From positions 3,443,017 to 3,507,016 of the forward strand of contig WOAB01000760.1 in assembly GCA_027886185.1 (NCBI GenBank): a stretch of DNA of 64,000 nucleotides, given 5' to 3'. Source of the stretch: Rheum nobile. Lineage: Eukaryota > Streptophyta > Magnoliopsida > Caryophyllales > Polygonaceae. The translations under genes and the position numbers were made by a program. This document shows positions 33,319 through 42,551 of this stretch, piece by piece (the stretch's first letter is position 1; the number at the start of each line of letters is the position of its first letter). A model generated the notes under the pieces. The model did no database searches and was not told the origin of the DNA. It was given only the letters and a program-made list of their open reading frames with translations.

Positions 33319-35448
33319 TGAAAGACGGTCCTCTTACCTATAAGTCTATAACCCTATTACGATTAATATGTCAAGAATTCCAACTATAAGAATTGCCACA
33401 TCAATATTACTTGCAAGGCATCTGCTAAAACCTAAATTAAATGCATGCAAATGACTTATTGATTTTATTTAACATATTCTCAATTTTTGGGGAATGATAA
33501 ATGCTCTACTGTTGGTATCCAATACATTTACTCGATGAAAATATCTTTATGGGAATATCTTTCTGGGAAGCCAACAAGAAAAGATGCATGTGGGATTAAT
33601 TAAAACATTGCAAACCCTTCTGGCATGCCTCAATCTATGACCCACAAAAGTCTACAAATACTAATTACACGGTTATGAAACCTTGACAAATATGCCTGAT
33701 TCAGCAAAACATCAAGATTATATCCAAGTCAACATCAGATTGCTAAACATCCATTTTCTAGAGAAGCAAGACATCAATAGTATACATAATTCAAGTCTAC
33801 ACTTGCAACTTTTTAGTGAGTTGTTGTCTAAATAGCAAATAGATCAATTGGCTAATCACCAATCAAACATCACTTGTAGCTAGTACCTGTAAAATCCAAT
33901 GCTTCTACTAAGTCAAAGAGTTACAAAGAAGGGGGGGAACACTACAAATCAGTCAAAAATTAGCTTGGCCAATGTATTTGCAAACAGTGGAGCAATAACC
34001 ATAATGTCAACCCAATGGCGAAGCTCAATATGAAGAACATTGTCACCCAACTCTTTCCAAGAAGACCATTCATCCTCATTATTGTAAAGAGCCACATTTC
34101 TTGGAATTGAATCCCTATCAATGAAATGCAACTATCAAGCTTGAAAAAATTGAGCATGACTAGTTTGTGTAGGTGTGAAGGACTTTCTTCATTGCAAGGG
34201 ACTCAAAGTACACATGACTAGTTTGTTGATTTTAAAATATGAAAAACTTTCTGCTGGTTTTGGGCTAAACTAATACTCAAGGTTAGTTTGCTAATTATAA
34301 ACATGACAAGTTTTTTTATCAAAATATCTTCAAATCAACAAACTTAACACTGCAATCCAGAATCCTCATGCTTTGCTCATCTTAGCCCCTCATCCTTCAT
34401 TCATAATTCCCCCACCACAAATAGACAAGGTCCAATCAAATGCTTGTCACACAAGAGCACAAAGCAACATGTAGCTGTGAAGAGTGAGTGTGAAATTGCT
34501 CCCAACCGAGCTTACACACATGAGTCAACAAAAAACAGTCATTACCCCAAATTTGGCCAGGATAAGAACAAAACACATGAGTCAACTATACAATGAAACA
34601 CACATGATTCAACAAAAACTTGTTCCTTAATCATAGGTTCTTCACAATTGATAAAAATTAGGGGTTTTAATAAATATAAAAATTGGACATATTACAAATT
34701 TTGGGGTTTTTCAATTTGTTAGGAACAGTGTATGCAACTAGTCTCAAATTGATGAACAAAACCAGTTAAACTTGGAATTAGAGTGAGGAACCATTAATAA
34801 AATTAGGGTTACAGACTGAAATTAGGATTCTTCATAAGTCATAGAAATTTAGGGCTTTCGATCGTTCTTCTAAAATTCACAGTAACTAAACATCAAAAAC
34901 CCTAAATACTACAAGGAAATTGATGAACAATGTCAGTTCTTCAGAGGAGAGGATGATGCCCTAAAAATCTGTAATTTGATGAACAATTACCTGGGTTATT
35001 CGCTATTTTGTAGAGGGGGAATAATAACGAAGCTGGAGGAGAGGACGGCGGCTGAAACCTAAAAAAATTGAGTAAAAATGGCGGTTTTACAAGAGAAACA
35101 ATGGAGATGGAGAAGTTGGCTACACACCTGGGAGCTCGGAAACAGGAGGAACTTCTTGCAAAAAATCACTTCTCGCGACTGGGAGGAAGGTGGAGCTGGG
35201 AGTTGATGAAAAAGTACAAATTCAGGGACAAAATGCGTAAAGTGGCATGCTTTAACCCGAGCTTAATGCTTACAGTCCACCCCCTAACATTACGAAATTC
35301 CATCAACTTTAACCTCCTTCCTGCTTCAACCCCCAACTTCAACTCCCTCACCAAGAAATTACCGAACACGCCCAAAGGTAAATGAAGCTAGATGAAGTTT
35401 GAGCTTCAACTCACTTCCAACGCTTAATCCAACAAGCCGAACGGGCCC
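33319..35448. other. Right part of the Harbinger element, no gene recognised
   Basis: AT-rich sequence. 33949-34157 has short overlapping frames without recognisable motifs. From about 35240 the sequence carries TTGAAGTTG-type subterminal words and the inner CCGAACAC motif, as expected for the transposon's right end. The upstream region of the minus-strand gene at 31320-33318 is included. Confidence 0.4.
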
Positions 35449-35451
35449 TAT

Positions 35452-36034
35452 ATTTAAATTGAAATTATGGATTACACTTTCATTTCTTCTCTCCATTGAT
35501 TTTTATAAGTTATACACAATATAACCCTGGATATTTGTGATTATCTTATGGTTTAATAAAATTGAAAAAATGGCTTTTAAACATAAAAAGTATTTATACT
35601 TTACTAAAAATTCACAATGAAATTACCACAAGTAATATAGTTACATTATATGACATTAGTATTTTTCTGAAAACCATCTTTTTACGCAGATCCAATATCA
35701 AATAACTTTTTTTCCAAAAAATTACAAATAGGTGTATTTTTCCGATTCTTGGGTAATGTCTTCATAAATTGTATTGACAAACAATTCCTAAGATTCACAT
35801 TTTATGTTGGGAGCCTACTTAGGACTTAACTTTCTTTCCTTAAAAAATACACCTATTTGTAAATGTAACTCTAATAGCTATCTCGATCTGATTTATTCAT
35901 TCGTATTTTTATGTCTATAATATGCTTTAACTAGTAGTAAATTAGATATGCCTTTCACTTAATTATGTTACAAAACAAACTAGTAGTAAGTTAGACCAAA
36001 ATTCACACCATATGATTTTGCTTATGGTTATATA
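35452..36034. other. AT-rich spacer, no gene seen
   Basis: Between the proposed Harbinger end and the next LTR. Imperfectly repeated TACACCTATTTGTAA-type words occur near 35730 and 35848 in opposite orientation. Nothing else I can name. Confidence 0.4.
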
Positions 36035-36151
36035 GAGAGTGTAACGAACTAGTTTAATGAAGGGGAAAAGGGTTGGGAAATTAGAGAGAAAGGGCAATAA
36101 GAGATCGGACAAACTAAATACACGCGAGAATGGAGCTAAATGGACGCGAAA

Positions 36152-36290
36152 CTACACGCTTAAGCTAAGCGTCCGGTTTTACACGCTTAGCTTAAGCGTG
36201 TAGGGGTATTATTGATATTTAAAAAAAATAGCACACAGTTCTTACACGCTTAAGCTAAGCGTGTGCCCACACGCTTAGCTTAAGCGTGTA
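36152..36290. repeat. Four short palindromes in the left arm
   Basis: Units at about 36154-36174, 36181-36201, 36244-36264 and 36269-36289. Each has 9-bp arms ACACGCTTA and TAAGCGTGT around a 3-bp loop, AGC or GCT alternately; the first is imperfect at its end. Each could form a small hairpin or cruciform. Confidence 0.9.
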
Positions 36291-37149
36291 GCTTTTTTTT
36301 TTTTTTTTGTAAGTTTAAAAGCACACGCTTATCTTAGGCGTACAGTATAAATATTTTTTTCTTTCCAAAATTGCATTTTTTTCCATAATCATGTAGAGAA
36401 TTTCAATACGAGTCCGTACATATAAAATTCGTCCAAAACGGACATCGTTTGCCCCTCCAAAAGTCCAAAAAATGAACCCTTCAATCCGCGCGCGTATCTT
36501 CTTCGAACAGCCCATCCGTAATCTTTTATAAGCTTCAATAGAGGATTTGGCAAATTTCTTGGATCTGATTGAAGCCATTAACTATTGGGCATTTAAGAGG
36601 ACCTTATCATACACGTAATTCCACATTTAATCGGATTGAATGTCGATTAAAATCGTAGAATTTTATCCCCAAAGTCACTGTGTCGTTCAAGGGGGCGATT
36701 TGAACAAATTCAAAATTGGACCAAATCATCTTCAATTGGAGGGCATGAACCATAGGGCCTTGTTGAGGGTGTCCTAAGATTCAAAATGCCTATAAAATCC
36801 CCTTCAATCGTTGCCCCAATGCATCCAATTTCGAAGTCAAAACTCATGAATCCTAAATCCTGTTACCGGTTGTTCTTGATCGAAATTCGAGCACATGAAA
36901 GCTTTATTCTTGCAATTGTTGGTACTACTAGCCTTGAAAATTGGTCCTCTTTCAAAGCCCTCTCTTTACATCGCCGGAAAAAGACCACTTTCATTCAATT
37001 TGGAGTTTTTCCGACGAGGTGTCAAGAAGGTATTCCGGCGGGATTGAATTTGTGCCCATTTTGCGATTTTGGGGGTATTTTTCATTTGTTTTGTCTTAAT
37101 CTTGATTAAGTTAATTAATCTAGATTAGTTAAAAAATATTTTAGGATCA

Positions 37150-39310
37150 ATTTGGTGCCCGACATATAATATTTAACCATAATGTGTAACTATAGTATAT
37201 AAGCAATAAGTTCATAATATTTAACTATAATACATAGTATATAAGTAATAAATTCATAAATATTTAACCATAATGTTTAACTATAGTATATAAATAATAA
37301 GTACGTAATACTTAATTATAATGCATAACTATACTTTATAACTAATATATTTTGTAATACTTACTATAATACATAACTATAGTATATAAGTAATAAGTTC
37401 ATAATACTTAACCACAATGTATAACTATAGTATATAAGTAATAAGTTCGTAATACTTAATTATAATGAAATACTATAGTAAATAAGTGTAACTATATGAA
37501 ATTTCATGAAATACTATAGTAAATAAGTCTAAGTATACTAGATTTAATGAAATATTATAGTAAATAAGTATAACTATATGAAATTTCATGAAGTACTATA
37601 GTAAATAAGTCTAAGTATACTAGATTTAATGAAATACTATAGTATATAAGTCTAAGTATACTAGATTTAATGAAATACTATACTATATAAGTGTAACTAT
37701 ATGAAATATATTATAGTACATAAGTGTAACTATATAAAATACTATAATTTCATTAAATCTAGTATACTTAGACTTATATACTATAGTATTTCATTTAATT
37801 TCATATAGTTACACATATATACTATAGTATTTCATTATATTTCATATAGTTACGCTTATGTACTATAGTATTTCATTACATTTCATATAATTACACTTAT
37901 ATAGTATAGTATTTCATTAAATATAGTATACTTAAACTTATATATTATAGTATTTTATTAAATTTCATATAGTTACACTTATATAGTATATAGTATTTCA
38001 TTAAATCTAGTATACTTAAACTTATATACTATAGTATTTCATTAAATCTAGTATACTTAGACTTATATACTATAGTATTTTATTGTATTTTATATAGTTA
38101 CACTTATATACTATAGTATTTCATGAAATTTCATATAGTTACACTTATATACTATAGTATTTCATTATATATCATATAGTTACACTTATGTACTATTGTA
38201 ATTCATTATATTTCATATAGTTACACTTATGTACTATAGTATTTCATTAAATCTAGTATACTTAGACTTATATACTATAGTATTTTATTATATTTCATAT
38301 AGTTACACGTATATACTATAGTATTTCATTATATTTCATATAGTTACACGTATATACTATAGTATTTCATTATATTTCATATAGTTATACTTATATACTA
38401 TAGTATTTTATTAAATCTAGTATACTTAGACTTATATACTATAGTATTTTATTATATTTCATATAGTTACACTTATATACTATAGTATTTTATTATATTT
38501 CATATAGTTACACTTATATACTATTGTATTTCATTATATATCATATAGTTACACTTATGTACTATTGTAATTCATTATATTTCATATAGTTACACTTAAA
38601 CTTATATATTATAGTATTTTATTATATTTCATATAGTTACACTTATATAGTATAGTATTTCATTAAATCTAATATGCTTAAACTTATATATTATAGTATT
38701 TTATTATATTTCATATAATTACACATATATACTATAGTATTTCATTAAATCCAGTATAGTTAGACTTATATACTATAGTATTTCATTAAATCTAGTATAC
38801 TTAGACTTATATACTATAGTATTTCATTAAATCCAGTATACTTAGACTTATATACTATAGTATTTCATTAAATCTAGTATACTTAGACTTATATACTATA
38901 GTATTTCATTAAACTAGTATACTTAGACTTATATACTATAGTATTTCATTAAATTTCATATAGTTACACTTATGTACTATACTATTTCATTAAATCTAGT
39001 ATACTTAGACTTATTTACTATAGTACTTCATGAAATTTCATATAGTTACACTTATTTACTATAGTATTTCATTATAATTAAGTATTATGAACTTATTACT
39101 TATATACTATAGTTACACATTATGGTTAAGTATTATGAACTTATTACTTATATACTATAGTTATGTATTATAGTTAAGTATTACAAAATATATTAGTTAT
39201 AAAGTATAGTTATGCATTATAATTAAGTATTACATACTTATTACTTATATACTATAGTTAAACATTATGGTTAAATATTATAAACTTATTACTTACATAT
39301 TATATGTCGG
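37150..39310. repeat. Inverted AT-rich satellite, about 41-bp unit in two versions
   Basis: Two unit types alternate irregularly, both containing TATACTATAGTATTTCATTA. One continues AATCTAGTATACTTAGACTTA and the other TATTTCATATAGTTACACTTA. From about 37740 to 39080 they run in one orientation. From about 37460 to 37730 they run in the other. Outside lie matching blocks with AAGTATTATGAACTTATTAC (39070-39300) and their complement (37150-37450). The centre of symmetry is near 37735. The right half is about three times longer than the left. Confidence 0.9.
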
Positions 39311-40173
39311 GCACCAAATTGATCCTAAAATATTTTTCACTAATCTAGATTAATTAATTAAACCAAGATTAAGACAAAACAAATGAAAAATACCCCAAAA
39401 ACCGCAAAATGGGCACAAATTCAATCCCGCCGGAATACCTTCTTGACACCTCGTCGGAAAAACTCCAAATTGAATGGAAGTGGTTTTTTTCCGGCGATGT
39501 AAAGAGAGGGCTTTGAAAAAGGACCAATTTTCAAGGCTAGTAGTACCAACAATGACAAGAATAAAGCTTCCATATGCTCGAATTTCGGTCAAGACACAAC
39601 CAGTAACGGGATTTAGGATTCATGAGTTTTGACTTCGAAATTGGATGCATTGGGGCAACGATTGAAACGGATTTTATAGGCATTTTGAATCTTATGACAC
39701 CCTCAACAAGGCCCTATGGTTCATGCCCTCCAATTGAAGATGATTTGGTCCAATTTTGAATTTGTTCAAATCGGCCCCTTGGACGACACGGTGGCTTTGG
39801 GGATAAAATTCTACGATTTTAATCGACATTCAATTCGATTAAATGTGGAATTACGTGTATGATAAGGTCCTCTTAAATGCCCAATAGTTAATGGCTTCAA
39901 TCGGATCCAAGAAATTTGCCAAATCCTCCATTGAAGCTTATAAAAGCTTACGGATGGGCTGTTCGAAGAAGATACGTGCGCGGGTTGAAGGATTCGTTTT
40001 TTGGGCTTTTGGAGGGGCAAACGATGTCCGTTTTGGACGAATTTTACATGTACGGACTCGTATTAAAATTCTCTACATGATTATGGGAAAAAATGCAATT
40101 TTGGGAAAAAAAATTGTACTGTACACCTAAGATAAGCGTGTACTTTTAAACTTGCAAAAAAAAAAAAAAAAAA

Positions 40174-40312
40174 CTACACGCTTAAGCTAAGCGTGTGGGC
40201 ACACGCTTAGCTTAAGCGTGTAAGAACTGTGGGCTATTTTTTTAAAATACCAATAATATCCCTACACGCTTAAGCTAAGCGTGTAAAACCGAACGCTTAG
40301 CTTAAGCGTGTA
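40174..40312. repeat. Four short palindromes in the right arm
   Basis: Mirror images of the left-arm cluster, at about 40176-40196, 40201-40221, 40264-40284 and 40291-40311, with the same arms and spacing. The last is imperfect at its start. Confidence 0.9.
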
Positions 40313-40539
40313 GTTTCGCGTCCATTTAGCTCTATTCTCGCGTGTATTTAGCCATTGCCTAAGAGATAGATCGGAGGAGAGGTAGAAGAGAGGTTAAAGA
40401 TGACTCGTTGGTTTATTATTCGATAGATCAGACTACCTTCGTCACTTGGCTTATAAGCTGTTACAACAACTTCTAACAACATGATGATGGGCCTAGCGGC
40501 CCATAAGACATATATGGTCCAAAACCTGAGTACATGACA

Positions 40540-41104
40540 AATGTCTTCCCAACAAAAAGAAGGCTTGTCCCCAAGCCTATAAAAAAAATACATATTCAAA
40601 AAAAAAAAGTGCAGCAGCTCCAACAACAACAAAAACACAACTTCCTAACTCAACTCAAGCACATAGTGCAACAATCGTGAAAGGAAAATCCTTGAGGCTT
40701 TTCCAATACGTATTAAAGTAACACAATATCAGCAAAATCCATATCTAATATCAACAATAGAATTGTGCAAAATTCTAGCAGCAAATCACTACTTTTAGCA
40801 TAAAGTTCAACACAATTTCAACCTTACAACACATTTCCAGCCATATCACAAGATTCAACACAAATTTGCAACACTAATTCTGAACAAATAAAGGTCTCTA
40901 TCCTTTGCTACATTTTCCTTTGGATCAACTTGAGCACCTTGTGACTTGAATGTGCACATCATCAAAACTGGTCCTCTCGCAAAAGTTCAGCAAAAGTTCA
41001 GCATATCAAGAATAGTGCCTTGCAATTCCCATTGGCTACCAACAAAAACCTTGCAATATGTCTGGATAAAAAACTATGATAACCAAGCTCTCCACTCTAC
41101 TAGT
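40540..41104 (-). other. 3' untranslated part of the short-LTR element
   Basis: Lies between the ORF stop and the 3' LTR. Near the LTR the minus strand reads TTGGGGACAAGC, then TTGTTGGGAAGACATT just before TGTCATG. That is a weak purine-rich tract where the polypurine tract should be. Confidence 0.45.
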
Positions 41105-42010
41105 TTATAATGAAAGGTCAATATATTTCCCTGGATCAAAGACGAAGGAACCAAAAGATTCGATCGACCTCAAGTTATCACCAAGGGTACTCGGTAGTGC
41201 AACAGAATTATTAACCTCAACTATTTGCTCCTCAAACAATTTAACAAACACCTTGTGTGCAATTGGGATTTCCAAAAAAATGATTGAATTTAGCTTGAAA
41301 TCACCCAATCTCACATCAAAGGAGTCCTTCGAATTGTCCACCAATTCAAGCATGTCCTCAGATACAATATCAGTGATTTTAACTTCTAGAGGATCGACTG
41401 TTACCTTCAAGTGTTTTGGATACCGATCAAGATTCGGGACTAACTGAATGTCCGCTTGTACCCGATTCCCCACAAGGCCGCAAGAATCGACTTCAGCTGA
41501 GTATTCCTCGACCACTGTCTTCAAGGTTTGGAACACATCAAAAGTTCCCCTTGGCATTTCATCGAGCAGGTCATATGCATCCAAAGCAATTGGTTTGATC
41601 GACTCCTTATCAGCTTCCAAACTCGAATCGACTTCAAGACCGATTGGTGTAGGTTCTCTTTCCTTCACGTATGCAACTTCAAGATCGATCGGCGTAGATT
41701 TGTACTCCTCCGAATTTGCAACATATCTTTCCGCCTCATTTGTCAGAAGTGGAAATTCAGAAGGAAAGAAGGCTGATTCGGGTACGTTGTGACTCCAGGT
41801 CGCATCGATCACCGCTGGCGTAGCATCTGGACGGAAGGTTCGTTCATAATCTTTGGTTGTCTCGACTTCAATTTGCGAATTGGCCCAAGGAGTGGATGGC
41901 GTTGGTGGATCTTTTGGCATTAGCAAACGCACCATATACTTGTGAGTTGCTCTAGCATCCTTCGAATCATCCATGATTCCACGATCGAATTTTAGGTAAA
42001 GAATCAACAA
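41105..42010 (-). CDS. Unknown 301-residue protein of the short-LTR element
   Basis: An uninterrupted minus-strand frame that occupies most of the internal region. A later start at MDDSKDARATHKYMVRLLMP is also plausible, since the first residues (MLILYLKFDRGI) are hydrophobic and less conserved-looking. It is acidic, without cysteine clusters, aspartic protease motif, reverse transcriptase motif or membrane segment. Short internal repeats are visible: TPIDLEV and TPIGLEV, then IKPIALD. Verb-like motifs such as VDPLEVKITDIVSEDMLELV carry no family name I know. The primer site and leader precede it directly, so the element's LTR promoter would drive it. It could be a remnant of gag, but no gag signature is visible. 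Confidence 0.6.
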   Translation of the reverse strand: MLILYLKFDRGIMDDSKDARATHKYMVRLLMPKDPPTPSTPWANSQIEVETTKDYERTFRPDATPAVIDATWSHNVPESAFFPSEFPLLTNEAERYVANSEEYKSTPIDLEVAYVKEREPTPIGLEVDSSLEADKESIKPIALDAYDLLDEMPRGTFDVFQTLKTVVEEYSAEVDSCGLVGNRVQADIQLVPNLDRYPKHLKVTVDPLEVKITDIVSEDMLELVDNSKDSFDVRLGDFKLNSIIFLEIPIAHKVFVKLFEEQIVEVNNSVALPSTLGDNLRSIESFGSFVFDPGKYIDLSL

Positions 42011-42041
42011 AAAAGGATAATTTGGGTCGCAAGATCATCAA

Positions 42042-42052
42042 CTCTGATACCA
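42042..42052 (-). promoter_or_regulatory. Primer-binding site of the short-LTR element
   Basis: The minus strand reads TGGTATCAGAG, the initiator tRNA-Met type, one base inside the right LTR. This fixes the element's orientation as minus. Confidence 0.88.
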
Positions 42053-42053
42053 T

Positions 42054-42289
42054 TGTAACGAACTAGTGTAACGAGGGGGAAATGGTTGGGAAATTAGAGA
42101 GAAAGGGCAAGAAGAGATAGATCACAGGAGAGGTAGAAGAGAGGTTGAAGATGACTCGTTGATTTATTATTCGATAGATCGGACTGCCTTCGTCACTTGG
42201 CTTATAAGCCGTTACAGCAACTTCTAACAACCTGATGATGGGCCTAGCGGCCCATAAGACATACATGGCTCAACCCTGAGTACATGACA
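42054..42289 (-). repeat. 5' LTR (uninterrupted, 236 bp) of the short-LTR element
   Basis: Plus strand TGTAACGAACTAGTG to GAGTACATGACA. It pairs with 36040-36106 joined to 40360-40539. Confidence 0.88.
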
Positions 42290-42294
42290 AAGAG

Positions 42295-42551
42295 CCACCA
42301 TTTCTGTACGAAAATAAAAATGTTATATGCATATTCAACTAGCCACTTACTCAAATTTTAAAACATCATAACTTATTCTTTATTTATTTTTATATTTTTA
42401 TTAGACATAGATAAACAATTTTTTTTTAAATCCTAACCGTTATTATTATCCTCCCAAAAAAATATGTTTATTCTTATTATTGGTAAGGATGATGGATCGC
42501 ATAGGCTGTTATTGGCGTAGATGAGACAGGCGTTATCCACTTTGCAAAAAG
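42295..42551 (+). other. Upstream region of the FKBP gene
   Basis: Only about 260 bp separate the retroelement from the FKBP start codon. AT-rich at 42360-42470. I found no certain TATA box. Confidence 0.4.

Larger units (their letters stand above)
22306..35448 (+). mobile_element. Very large PIF/Harbinger transposon with extra genes (proposed)
   Basis: The ends are inferred. The left end reads TAT|GGACATGTTCGGTAAG and the right end, reverse-complemented, TAT-flanked GGGCCCGTTCGGCTTG; TAT occurs at 22303-22305 and 35449-35451. Both ends have a second inner copy of the motif, TGTGTTCGGTAAT near 22385 and its complement ATTACCGAACAC near 35357. Both also have GTTGAAGCT-type words. Inside are the two standard Harbinger genes (Myb/SANT ORF1 and DDE transposase) on the plus strand, and two further genes on the minus strand. 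A solo LTR, LINE fragment, Mutator MITE and a 734-bp insert are nested. Without them it would be about 10 kb, large for this superfamily. It could instead be two old Harbinger elements side by side. Confidence 0.6.
36107..40359. mobile_element. 4.25-kb fold-back (Mutator-like) element
   Basis: It interrupts the left LTR of the element above. Flanks are TAAGAGATC (36098-36106) and TAAGAGATA (40360-40368), a 9-bp duplication with one mismatch. The ends read GGACAAACTAAATACACGCG and, from the right, GGCAATGGCTAAATACACGC. The arms, about 36107-37150 and 39300-40359, are inverted copies with roughly 95% identity by eye. They include 900 bp of ordinary-composition sequence. The centre is an AT-rich repeat array that is itself inverted. 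The 9-bp duplication and very long inverted ends fit a Mutator-like fold-back. No transposase is present. Short frames shared by both arms (36315-36578 minus and 39891-40130 plus, MASI(R/G)SKKFAKSSIEAYK) have no known domain. Confidence 0.82.
36040..42289 (-). mobile_element. Non-autonomous short-LTR retrotransposon with an unknown gene
   Basis: The right LTR (42054-42289, 236 bp) and the left LTR (36040-40539, split by the fold-back element) share TGTAACGAACTAGT at one end and GAGTACATGACA at the other. They also share long runs such as GATGACTCGTTG and TATTCGATAGATC. In minus orientation the ends are TG...CA. A primer site TGGTATCAGAG adjoins the right LTR. Flanks are GAGAG (36035-36039) and AAGAG (42290-42294), a 5-bp duplication with one mismatch. 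The internal part is about 1.5 kb with one ORF of unknown function and no gag, protease or polymerase. It must depend on another element's proteins. Confidence 0.85.

Noticed and set aside
37740..39080. CRISPR-like regular array
   Set aside because: Units are contiguous without unique spacers, in a plant nuclear context; it is a satellite inside a transposon.
36315..40130. Matching small frames (MASI(R/G)SKKFAKSS...) in both arms of the fold-back element
   Set aside because: They match only because the arms are inverted copies. No known domain; the reading frame is short and ends in low-complexity sequence.
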